A stretch of 64,000 nucleotides of DNA, taken from positions 1 through 64,000 of the forward strand of contig JAKLFY010000020.1 in assembly GCA_022710935.1 (NCBI GenBank), in the 5' to 3' direction. Within the stretch, counting starts at the first letter, position 1. Each line of letters opens with the position of its first letter. Under the pieces are notes generated by a model. It was not told where the DNA came from and ran no database searches. It saw only the letters and a program-made list of their open reading frames with translations. Shown here in pieces: positions 1-9,528 of this stretch. The position numbers and the translations under genes are program-made. Source of the stretch: Verrucomicrobiota bacterium. Lineage in GTDB: Bacteria; Verrucomicrobiota; Verrucomicrobiia; Limisphaerales; J093.

Positions 1-172
1 AGCGCCGGGTCAGGGGACCCGGCCTACAGCGGGACGGACATCGGTGTTGTAGGCCGCGTGTCCCCACGCGGCGCGAAGACAGACATCGGTGCAAGCGCCG
101 GGTCAGGGGACCCGGCCTACAGCGGGAGTCTCGATCCGTTGTAGGCCCGGTGCCCTCACCGGGCGACAGAAC
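1..172. repeat. Cluster of GTAGGCC palindromic repeats
   Basis: Three short GC-rich palindromes lie side by side: GCCGGGTCAGGGGACCCGGC twice (near 4-23 and 98-117), a GTAGGCCGCGTG...CACGCGGCGC unit near 49-75, and a GTAGGCCCGGTG..CACCGGGC unit near 140-164. Each ends or starts with GGCCTAC/GTAGGCC. Related clusters occur near 3.6, 14.9 and 37.8 kb, so this is a dispersed family. The last unit supplies the stop codon of the neighbouring minus-strand CotH gene. Confidence 0.85.
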
Positions 173-3100
173 TCCGACGCCAACCAGATGGACCGTCCGA
201 GCCGCGGAGGCGATAGAATTGGTGTCGGGGCGCCGTTGTGACCGGTTCGGGGATGACGGCGGATCCCGCGTCATCGAGTTCGAGCGATTGGCGTGTGGAC
301 CAGGCGCTCAGGTCATCGGAGGATTCGAGCTGGAATCTGCCGCGGGGCGGGCCGGTCACCGTGAGTTCGACGCTGGTGGCTCCAGACCGCCGAATCCGGG
401 TGAAGCGCGGTTGTGCGGCAGGGTCGGGGGCGAACCGGGCTGCGAGCGCAAAATCGCCGTTCAGGAGCAGCGTCACCTCGTTGGTGCTCACACCGGGCAG
501 GCCGTCCCAGCGGTCGAATCGAAAACCCGGGCGCGGCTCGGCGCGCACGGTGACCGGATGTCTCTGGAAGTAGAGGCCGGACCAGGGCTGGTCCGCCGGC
601 TCCCGGATTTCGAGCGTGTTGAGCCGGAGTGCACCGGCCTGGGGCGGGCGGACGCCGGCAGTGAACGTGCAGGATGGGTCGAGTCGGAAGTACTGGCGCA
701 GGTGTTCGCGCATGTTCGCGGGGCGGTTGACGGCGTACATGCGGAGGTAGCGGACGTTGTTTTGCCAATCGGCCAGCGAGGCGGGCGAGCGCCACCGCCG
801 CGTGTGTTCGGCCATCTCGGGGGCCAGCACGGACGCCATCTGGTCGATGCGCCCCTGGGTGTGGGAGGGAAGGAAGAGCGTGTTCAGGAGGTCCTGGAAG
901 CGGTTGACAAAGTCGCGTCGGAACTGCGCGTTTCGCACCAGGTGGCGGAGGAGGAATGTGGTGACTTCGTTGTTGTGGCCGTGGAGGGATGCGTCGGGGG
1001 TGAGATCGGCGGCCAGCATGTTGAAGAGCCAGGCGGGCTGCTCGGCCCAGAATCCGCCCCAGCCGACGTCGTTGTCGAACTGGAGCCAGCGCCAGCGTCC
1101 GTCCGGCGTGCGTGGACGCCAGAGGCGGTGGTTCCCGATGTCCCATCGGTAAAAGAAGATCTCGCAGGCCTTGTAGTCGATGTAGTTGGGCACTTCCATC
1201 AGGGTGGCGACGCGGGCGTAGTGCGCGGGGTCGGCCAGGTCGTGAGTTGCGATGAAATCGATCATGGCCTGGTAATGCATCGTGTCCCCGGCCTTGGGCG
1301 CGGCGTACCCTTCGAGGTAGTCGATGGCGTCCTCGGCGCGGTCCGCGTAGTGCGCGACAAACTCGGCGTCTTCCTTTTCCTTCAGGTAATGGAGACCCCA
1401 GTACTCGCCGTTGATGAACAGGACGCAGGCGCGGGCGGCCTGGGATTCGGCGTCCGTCTCGGCCGCGAGGCTTTGCATGAGCTCGTCGCGCATGAATGCC
1501 GTGGGTTGGTCATGCCCGGTGGGCCGAAGAAGGACGTGCTCGAATTCCCCGCGGGCGCGATCGGGGAAGAGCCGATAGCGGAACGGTTGCCGCCCGCGTC
1601 CGCCGGTGGCGTCGAGGTCAAGTCCCTTGATTGGGAATCCCTGCGAGGTGTTGCCGTGGATCTTGACGTCGATTTCCTGGGCGAAGGCCGGCTGATTGTC
1701 GGTCTCGTAGAGCTCGACGTGGGCCGGGCGCTCCCACTCGGGGCCGCGTTGGGAGTAGTTGCCGTTGGGTGCGTCGCCGGCCACGTAAATGCCGGTGGCG
1801 CGGTCGAACAGGTTCGCGCGGTCGGTGGTCAGGGAGACCACCGGCAACGAATATCGGGCTCGTTCGCGGGGATCGACCCAGAAGGTGCGGGTGACGGTTG
1901 GGCTGGGCAGGGTGCCGGGTTTGAACGCGCGGGCCCGGACGACCCAGCCCTTGAAGACCTCGCCGGCGGGCGGCGGTCCTCCGGGCACGGTCGGAATCAT
2001 CGAGATGTCGTTGGGCGTGCCGATCCGGCTCGCGATGCGCAGGGGCTCGGTGTGGCGGGGCGACGTTTCGTCCGGATCGGATCCATCGAGCGTGTAATGG
2101 ATGCGCGCGTCCGCGTTGGTGATGCTGAGCCGGAGATCGAACCCGTTGGCATGAAAACCGCCCGGATGCGAAAACACCGGCGCGTCCAGCAGTTCCGTGG
2201 CGCCCGGCGTGCTGTTGGGTGCGCCGGGGGTCGGCTCTCGGAAGAAGACAAAGGCGTTCGAGCCGTCCGGCTGGCGTCCGTAGGAAATGTCGCGGGCGAT
2301 GGGTCCAAAGCGGACAGAATCGGCGACCGAGGCGTCGGGCCGGGTGAGTTGGAGTTCCTCGCCCTGGCTGCTGAGTTGGAAGTTGGTGTGGCGCGGTTGG
2401 GCGACAGCGATGCCGTACTTGTCGGCAAGGTATCGGGCGAGGCCGAGCCGTTCGTTTTCGGCGAGCGGGCGGTCATAGAGCAGGACCTCGGCCAGGGCGC
2501 CGTCGAATGCGCCGTACGCCCCCAGCCCGATCTCGACCGGCGCCGTCACGAGGACTCGGGGCGAGGCCATGCCAGCGCGCGCGGCAAGGCCCTGGACATC
2601 GAGGCTGAGCTGTTTGGCGTCGTAGTGGACACCCACCAAAACGTTGCCCGGTCCGAGCGGCCCGGAAAAGACAGCCAGGGCGGGCATGTAGCCGGAGCCG
2701 TGCTCGTACACCGCGACGCCGTTTGTCCCCACGGAGAGCCCGGTGCCTGCATTCGAGTCGCCGCCGTGTTGCGCGCCGAACAGGTAGCGCTGGCCCGCCA
2801 CGCCCCCCACGCCGGTCTTGCCCTCGGGATCGGTCTCGTGGGGGCGCGCGGTGCTGAAGACGGCAAGGAGCGAGAAGCTATTGGTGGCGAGGGGGCGGGG
2901 GAGCCGCAACTGGTCATCCACGCCGTCAAAGCGCAGCGCGGGCGTGCCGGTTGGCCCGGTGGCCAGCCATGTCGGTTGGCTCGCATCGGTGGTCTGGACG
3001 GCGTGGTTTCCTGACCCGCTCTGGTCGCGCCACTGCCGCACGTAGACGGTGGTGCCGTCGCGGCGGACCTGAGTCGAGGAATTGGCGCTCACGGCGTCGG

Positions 3101-3491
3101 CGCGCAGCCAGAGGCGCAAGCCGGGGATGGTCTCGGGCCCCAGAGAGTCGACGCGGGCGGGCTGTCGATCCTTGCCCGACGCAAAGAGCAGCAGATGCTC
3201 CCCGGACTCGATCACGGCATCGCGAAGCACCCACTTGAAAGGGCGCTTTGCATCGTCCGAGACGCCCCAGCCATCGAGGCTGACCGCGTCGGGCGTGGGG
3301 TTGAACAGTTCGAACCAATCCGGAAAGTCGCCGTTCTCATCGGCGGGGGTCGCGCCGTTCGAACTCATGAGTTCGTTGATGCGAATCTCCTGGGCGCGCC
3401 CGACAGCCGGACCGAGATCGAGCAGCGCCGACAACCACGCAGCGGCTGCGATGGCGATCAGCGTCACAGAACGGCAAGTCGCGCAGAACAC
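156..3491 (-). CDS. Secreted CotH-family protein with lamin-tail and LamG domains
   Basis: The 1,111-residue protein starts at a GTG, the only upstream start that keeps the signal peptide (hydrophobic LIAIAAAAWLSALL, likely cleaved near residue 33). Domains in order: lamin-tail domain about 34-125 (begins IRINELMSSNG); concanavalin/LamG-like region about 125-365; chitobiase C-terminal-type domain about 440-530 (IHYTLDGSDPDETSP); CotH domain about 545-870, with KIHGNTSQGFPIKGLDL and WLQFDNDVGWG; then a bacterial-repeat-like module near 1000-1060 and a C-terminal beta segment typical of verrucomicrobial exported proteins. CotH proteins include atypical kinases that phosphorylate spore-coat proteins, but for exported bacterial homologues the substrate is unknown. 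The last codons (S-V-A-R-stop) lie inside a palindromic repeat, so the original C-terminus may have been altered. The gene stands alone, with repeats on both sides. Confidence 0.85.
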   Translation of the reverse strand: MFCATCRSVTLIAIAAAAWLSALLDLGPAVGRAQEIRINELMSSNGATPADENGDFPDWFELFNPTPDAVSLDGWGVSDDAKRPFKWVLRDAVIESGEHLLLFASGKDRQPARVDSLGPETIPGLRLWLRADAVSANSSTQVRRDGTTVYVRQWRDQSGSGNHAVQTTDASQPTWLATGPTGTPALRFDGVDDQLRLPRPLATNSFSLLAVFSTARPHETDPEGKTGVGGVAGQRYLFGAQHGGDSNAGTGLSVGTNGVAVYEHGSGYMPALAVFSGPLGPGNVLVGVHYDAKQLSLDVQGLAARAGMASPRVLVTAPVEIGLGAYGAFDGALAEVLLYDRPLAENERLGLARYLADKYGIAVAQPRHTNFQLSSQGEELQLTRPDASVADSVRFGPIARDISYGRQPDGSNAFVFFREPTPGAPNSTPGATELLDAPVFSHPGGFHANGFDLRLSITNADARIHYTLDGSDPDETSPRHTEPLRIASRIGTPNDISMIPTVPGGPPPAGEVFKGWVVRARAFKPGTLPSPTVTRTFWVDPRERARYSLPVVSLTTDRANLFDRATGIYVAGDAPNGNYSQRGPEWERPAHVELYETDNQPAFAQEIDVKIHGNTSQGFPIKGLDLDATGGRGRQPFRYRLFPDRARGEFEHVLLRPTGHDQPTAFMRDELMQSLAAETDAESQAARACVLFINGEYWGLHYLKEKEDAEFVAHYADRAEDAIDYLEGYAAPKAGDTMHYQAMIDFIATHDLADPAHYARVATLMEVPNYIDYKACEIFFYRWDIGNHRLWRPRTPDGRWRWLQFDNDVGWGGFWAEQPAWLFNMLAADLTPDASLHGHNNEVTTFLLRHLVRNAQFRRDFVNRFQDLLNTLFLPSHTQGRIDQMASVLAPEMAEHTRRWRSPASLADWQNNVRYLRMYAVNRPANMREHLRQYFRLDPSCTFTAGVRPPQAGALRLNTLEIREPADQPWSGLYFQRHPVTVRAEPRPGFRFDRWDGLPGVSTNEVTLLLNGDFALAARFAPDPAAQPRFTRIRRSGATSVELTVTGPPRGRFQLESSDDLSAWSTRQSLELDDAGSAVIPEPVTTAPRHQFYRLRGSDGPSGWRRSSVAR

Positions 3492-3569
3492 GGGACAATC
3501 CTTGAAACCCGAAGCCTCGGGCAGTCAAGCCAAGTTTTGGAAAGCCGGAATCCAGCGGTGCATCGGATT

Positions 3570-3755
3570 GTTGTCGGTGTTCTGTCGCCCGGTGAGGGCG
3601 CCGGGCCTGCAACGGATCAAGACTCATGGTGTAGGCCGCGTGCCCCCACGCGGCGCAAGGACAGACATCGGTGCAGGCGCCGGGTCGGGGGACCCGGCCT
3701 GCTAGCCGATGATGCCCATTCTGTAGGCCGCGTGCCCCCACGCGGCGCAAACTCG
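3570..3755. repeat. GTAGGCC palindromic repeat cluster
   Basis: Units seen: CGCCCGGTGAGGGCGCCGGGC near 3586-3606, GTAGGCCGCGTGCCCCCACG near 3631 and again near 3723, and GCCGGGTCGGGGGACCCGGC near 3681. The block from about 3545 to 3660 is an inverted relative of the block at 14883-14985, sharing the spacer words TTGTTGTCGGT and CAACGGATC. A composite unit longer than a single palindrome has therefore been dispersed. Confidence 0.8.
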
Positions 3756-3909
3756 ATTCCACCGACAACGTGCAGATGCACTGGGAATCCAGGTCCGCGT
3801 CGGGCCGCATGCCGGACTTTGCGCACCGGCGCGCACGATTTGCGCATTTGAAGGGCCGGTTTCGGACCACTTCGGCCGGTTTTGGCGGGATTCGGGCACT
3901 TTTTTGGTC

Positions 3910-3924
3910 TGGCACCCTTTCTGC
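3910..3924 (+). promoter_or_regulatory. Sigma-54-like promoter (-24/-12)
   Basis: TGGCAC, then six bases (CCTTTC), then TGC. The GG and GC pairs have the exact spacing of the sigma-54 consensus TGGCACGNNNNTTGC. It lies about 109 bases upstream of the DUF4160-like ATG at 4033, on the same strand. A second DUF4160 gene, at 53.3 kb, has a comparable element upstream, which raises confidence that this is not chance. Activator binding sites were not identified. Confidence 0.5.
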
Positions 3925-4032
3925 GTGTCCCAGCCTGCGCGGACTGCCAGAGGGCTGAAATTGAAACAAACCGGAGCGTTTCAGTGTCCTTGATGAGCAG
4001 CGCACAGAGAACGAAGAACCGTTGGAACCGAT

Positions 4033-4326
4033 ATGCCAGTGCTTGCCAAATCTCGCGGGATCGTCATGCGGACATTGATCGATCGAACTTTCGGAAGGCA
4101 TTTCCACGCCATCTACGGCGATTGCGAGTTGGTCATCGCCCTCAACCCGATGCGTGTGCTTCAAGGCGACGTGCCGGCGTGGGTGCGGGCCTGGGCGCTG
4201 GATTGGGTGAAGACGCATCAGGGCGACTTTCGCCCCGTTTCGAGCGACCGGACCGGTGGGCACGTTTCATGGAGCCTCGACCGCCGCGAGGCTGCAAGTT
4301 GTCTGAGGTGGACCAACGCGATGTAG
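4033..4326 (+). CDS. DUF4160-like protein
   Basis: The 97-residue product begins MPVLAKSRGIVMR and contains RHFHAIYGDCELVIALNP, matching the DUF4160 pattern (a short start, then an H-F-H-A-x-Y-G core). Residues 1-65 align by eye with the second copy at 53204-53464 (MPVISKFYGIVIRMLF...RFHAFYGDYELVVSINPP). Both are preceded by GGAACCGAT-type sequence and a sigma-54-like promoter. The C-terminus diverges after about residue 65, where the family has an E-L-M-E-x-W-R motif, so this copy may be decaying. DUF4160 proteins often sit beside DUF2442 proteins; none is seen here. Function is unknown. Confidence 0.6.
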   Translation: MPVLAKSRGIVMRTLIDRTFGRHFHAIYGDCELVIALNPMRVLQGDVPAWVRAWALDWVKTHQGDFRPVSSDRTGGHVSWSLDRREAASCLRWTNAM

Positions 4327-4451
4327 CATCGGGGAACTGCCGGCGCGCGAGCTCAGGAAGAGGGTGGATGCTGTTGGAATTCCCTACCCTTGAGGCTCGT
4401 GCTTTGCCACACTTGCGCCGCACTTGAATCCATGATGGACGACGCAAAGCC

Positions 4452-6263
<1,812 letters not shown>

Positions 6264-6271
6264 AGGCCGAT

Positions 6272-8530
6272 ATGACCCCATCACCTTGTGCTCCCCGCTC
6301 CGCTCGGAGCCGCCTGTTGTCGCGCCAGGTCGTCCTGGCCGCCCTCCTCGCGGCCTCTGTTTGGGGCGCGTCGGCAGCCGAGCCCTCCGCGCGCCCCGAC
6401 ATCCTGATTGCGGACTTCGAGCGTGCCGACTACGGCGACTGGACGGCGACCGGGCAGGCCTTTGGGCCGGGGCCTGCGCGCGGCACTTTGTCCAACCAGA
6501 TGGCCGTGGAGGGTTACCTCGGGGAGCGCCTGGTGAATTCGTTCTTCAACGGTGACGGCACCACCGGGACGCTCACGTCGCCGCTCTTCCGGATCGAGCG
6601 GCGCTATCTCCAGTTCCTGATCGGCGGTGGCATGCATCCGGGCCAGGCGTGCATGAACCTGCTCCTGGACGGGCAGGTCGTGCGCACCGCCACGGGTCCG
6701 AACGATCGGCCGGGCGGCAGCGAGCGTCTCGACTGGCAGCAGTGGGATGTGGGCGAGTTCGGGGGGCGCCAGGCCGCGCTGCAGATCGTGGACAGTGCCA
6801 CCGGCGGTTGGGGCCATATCAACGTCGATCACATCCGTCTGAGCGACCGCGCGCTTCCCGGTCTCCTGACCAACGTCGTGCGCGAGTTCGCGGTCGAACG
6901 GCGGTACCTGAATCTGCCGGTCAAACAGCGGGCTCCGAAGCGGCGGGTCCGACTCGAGGTCGGGAGCCGGGTGGTCCGCGAATTCGAGATCGAGCTGGCC
7001 GATGCAGCGCCCGATTTCTGGGTGTTTCTGGATTTGACGCCGTTCGCGGGGCGGCGCGCGGCGCTTGGGGTGGATCGGCTGCCGGAGGATTCGAAGGCGC
7101 TCGATCTGGTCGATCAGACCGACGCCTTTCGCGGTGCTGACGGGCTCTATCGCGAGCCGCTCCGGCCCCAGTTCCACTTCTCCTCACGGCGCGGATGGAA
7201 CAACGATCCGAACGGCCTGGTGTATTACCGGGGCGAGTACCATCTGTTTTACCAGCACAATCCCTACGGTTGGGACTGGGGCAACATGCACTGGGGCCAC
7301 GCCGTCAGCACCGACCTGGTGCATTGGTGCGAGCTGCCGATCGCTCTCTACCCGGTGGCCCATGGCGACTGGGTCTTTTCGGGCAGCGCTGTCGTGGACG
7401 CCCGGAACACGGGCGGATTCAAGACCGGCAGCGAAGAGGTCCTGGTCGCCGCCTACACGAGCACGGGCCGCGGCGAGTGCATCGTCTACTCGAACGATCG
7501 CGGACGCTCCTGGACCGAGTACGCCGGGAACCCGGTCGTCAAACACGAGGGGCGCGATCCCCGGCTCTTCTGGCACGCCCCGACCGGGCGCTGGTGCATG
7601 GCGGTCTACGATGAATTCGAGGGCGGACGCTGGATTGCCTTTTACAGTTCGCCCGATCTGAAAGCGTGGACATTTCACAGCCGGATCGAGGGGTTCTTCG
7701 AGTGCCCGGACATCTTCGAGCTGCCGGTCGACGCGCAGCCGGGGGAGGGGACGGATGGCGGCGGCGCGGCCTCGAAGTGGGTTCTGACCGCGGCGAACAG
7801 CGCGTATCAGTTGGGGCGATTCGATGGCAGGGTGTTCACGGCCGAGACGCCGATGCTGCCCGGGCACCGCGGCGAGTCGTTTTATGCCGCACAGACGTAC
7901 AGTGACATGCCCGATGGACGGCGTGTGCAGATTGGCTGGGGCCAGATGGCCACGCCCGGGATGCCGTTCAACCAGATGATGACGTTTCCATGCGAATTGA
8001 GCTTGCGGACGACGGGCGACGGGGTGCGGCTTTGCTGGCAACCGGTCCGGGAACTCGATCGGCTCCGCGCGCGCAAGCACACGTTCGATCCGCAGGCGCT
8101 CGAACCCGGAGTCAACCCGCTGGCGAACCTGAGCGTCGATCTGCATGAGACGCGGATCGATGTGAATCCCGGCAGCGCGTCCGCTCTCAGGCTGTCGGTC
8201 GGCGGCGTCGATGTGATCTACGCCGCCGCCGCGCGGGAGTTGATCTGCAAAAAGCACCGCGCCCCGTTGCGCCCGCGCGATGGGCGGGTGTCGCTGCGGG
8301 TCCTGGTGGACCGCACGTCGATCGAGATCTTCGGGAACGAAGGCGAGGTGTACATGCCGGTTTACCGCCCGCCCGAGCTGAGCGGGACCAGGTCCGTCGG
8401 CCTGCTGGCCGAGGGCGGGGCGGCCCGTGTGCGATCGCTTGAAGTGAACGAACTCGAGTCGATCTGGTTTCAAGCTCAGGAGGGCACTGCGGGCTCGGCG
8501 GCCGCGGCGTCCGGTCCGACGATCAGGTAG
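6272..8530 (+). CDS. Exported glycoside hydrolase family 32 (levanase/invertase type)
   Basis: The 752-residue product hydrolyses beta-fructosides (sucrose, levan or inulin type; exact substrate not deducible). ATG 6272 is chosen because it leaves a good signal peptide (RQVVLAALLAASVWGASAAEP). Residues about 35-290 form an N-terminal beta-rich region. The GH32 five-bladed propeller begins at about 300 with WNNDPNG, whose Asp near residue 312 is the nucleophile. It continues with GRDPRLFW (transition-state Asp, about 429) and FFECPDIF (acid/base Glu, about 476). The C-terminal beta-sandwich module includes VDRTSIEIFGNEGEV, typical of GH32. The start is 8 bases after glnS. The 3' end overlaps the convergent cyclase gene by 55 bases. 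Confidence 0.93.
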   Translation: MTPSPCAPRSARSRLLSRQVVLAALLAASVWGASAAEPSARPDILIADFERADYGDWTATGQAFGPGPARGTLSNQMAVEGYLGERLVNSFFNGDGTTGTLTSPLFRIERRYLQFLIGGGMHPGQACMNLLLDGQVVRTATGPNDRPGGSERLDWQQWDVGEFGGRQAALQIVDSATGGWGHINVDHIRLSDRALPGLLTNVVREFAVERRYLNLPVKQRAPKRRVRLEVGSRVVREFEIELADAAPDFWVFLDLTPFAGRRAALGVDRLPEDSKALDLVDQTDAFRGADGLYREPLRPQFHFSSRRGWNNDPNGLVYYRGEYHLFYQHNPYGWDWGNMHWGHAVSTDLVHWCELPIALYPVAHGDWVFSGSAVVDARNTGGFKTGSEEVLVAAYTSTGRGECIVYSNDRGRSWTEYAGNPVVKHEGRDPRLFWHAPTGRWCMAVYDEFEGGRWIAFYSSPDLKAWTFHSRIEGFFECPDIFELPVDAQPGEGTDGGGAASKWVLTAANSAYQLGRFDGRVFTAETPMLPGHRGESFYAAQTYSDMPDGRRVQIGWGQMATPGMPFNQMMTFPCELSLRTTGDGVRLCWQPVRELDRLRARKHTFDPQALEPGVNPLANLSVDLHETRIDVNPGSASALRLSVGGVDVIYAAAARELICKKHRAPLRPRDGRVSLRVLVDRTSIEIFGNEGEVYMPVYRPPELSGTRSVGLLAEGGAARVRSLEVNELESIWFQAQEGTAGSAAAASGPTIR

Positions 8531-9528
8531 AGATTCAGGGGCCCCTTGCCCTTGACCTCGATCGCGCCCCGCGGCTCGCATCGGCACCAGTGCCGGATGC
8601 GGTTGAAGACAGCGTCGGTGATTTGGATCCGGCCGGCGACGCCGTGGGATTCGAGTCGGCTGGCGGTGTTGACGGTGTCGCCCCAGATGTCGTAGCTGAA
8701 CTTGCGGATGCCGATGACGCCGGCGACGACGCTTCCGGCATGCAGCCCCATGCGCAGTTGCAGGCCGCTCGACTCGGCGCTCATGGCGCCGGCGGCGGCC
8801 TGCATGGCGAGCGCCAGGCGCACCATGCGTTCGAGATGATCCGGCTGGGACCGAGGCAGGCTGCCGGCCACCATGTAGGCGTCGCCGATTGTCTTGATTT
8901 TTTCGAGACCGTGTTGATCGACCAGCTCATCGAACCGCGAGAAGACGCGGTTGAGCAGGCCGATCAGATCCCCGGGCGCAAGGCGCGCCGAGAGCGGCGT
9001 GAAGCCGGCGATGTCGGCGAACAAGACGGATACGTCGTCGAATCGCTCGGCGATGATGCCCGGCTTCTTCTTGAGCCTCTCGGCGATGGGCTCGGGCAGC
9101 ACGTTGAGCAGGAGCCGCGCGTTCTCCTTGTTGAGGCGGTCGATGGTGAGATGCATGCGCACGCGGGCCAGGAGCTCGCAGGCGTTGAAAGGCTTGGCCA
9201 CATAATCCACCGCCCCGAGTTCGAAGCCGCGCACGATGTCCGCGGTCTGCGTCCTGGCGGTGAGGAAGATGATGGGCAATCCGCTCCAGGCGGACGACGC
9301 CTTGATCTGCCGGCAGGTCTCATAGCCGTCCATCTCGGGCATCATGACGTCCATAAGCACGAGATCCGGGCGCATGGTCTCGATGACGTGCAGCGCCTGA
9401 CGCCCGTTTGTGGCGACGCAAATCTGGTATCCCTGCTCTCTGAGGATGGCGGCCAGACTCTGGATATTGGCCGGAGCGTCCTCGACAATGAGGATGCGGC
9501 CCTCGGCCGCGGCAGACGCAGTGTTCAT
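8476..9528 (-). CDS. Response regulator with adenylate cyclase output
   Basis: The 350-residue protein has an N-terminal receiver domain (about residues 12-130: ILIVEDAP, then [17 protein letters not shown] with the phospho-acceptor Asp, then PIIFLTART and the lysine in VAKPF). A class III nucleotidyl cyclase domain follows (about 165-340). The cyclase retains both metal aspartates (LFADIAGFT and TIGDAYM), the purine-selecting Lys in EKIKTIGD, the Asp in [13 protein letters not shown], and the Asn and Arg of the same helix. The Lys/Asp pair predicts ATP and cAMP rather than GTP. Its ATG overlaps the stop of the upstream hybrid kinase (ATGA), so it is probably the direct phosphorelay output. 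The 3' end overlaps the convergent GH32 gene by 55 bases. Confidence 0.92.
   Translation of the reverse strand: MNTASAAAEGRILIVEDAPANIQSLAAILREQGYQICVATNGRQALHVIETMRPDLVLMDVMMPEMDGYETCRQIKASSAWSGLPIIFLTARTQTADIVRGFELGAVDYVAKPFNACELLARVRMHLTIDRLNKENARLLLNVLPEPIAERLKKKPGIIAERFDDVSVLFADIAGFTPLSARLAPGDLIGLLNRVFSRFDELVDQHGLEKIKTIGDAYMVAGSLPRSQPDHLERMVRLALAMQAAAGAMSAESSGLQLRMGLHAGSVVAGVIGIRKFSYDIWGDTVNTASRLESHGVAGRIQITDAVFNRIRHWCRCEPRGAIEVKGKGPLNLYLIVGPDAAAAEPAVPS

Larger units (their letters stand above)
3492..4032. other. Intergenic region: palindromic repeats, then sigma-54-like promoter
   Basis: No convincing gene was found in these 541 bases. The left half (about 3570-3755) is a GTAGGCC repeat cluster. 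The right half (about 3835-3925) is AT-richer sequence ending in a sigma-54-like -24/-12 element that points towards the DUF4160-like gene. Confidence 0.6.

Noticed and set aside
1-172. Possible CRISPR array in the left-edge repeats
   Set aside because: Units are palindromes of different types with irregular spacing and no unique equal-length spacers; no cas genes are present.
150-3014. Very long plus-strand open frame (954 codons) opposite the CotH gene
   Set aside because: It is a shadow of the CotH gene in GC-rich DNA: no domains, low-complexity Val/Gly/Glu-rich product, while the minus frame has recognisable domains and a signal peptide. Similar antisense frames at 4353-6284, 8590-10044, 12297-14033 and 16725-18584 were rejected for the same reason.
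3835-3958. Short frame with FRTTSAGFGGIRALFW as a real protein
   Set aside because: The stretch lies in AT-richer promoter DNA ending in the sigma-54-like element; no start signal or domain. It looks like a dispersed non-coding element.
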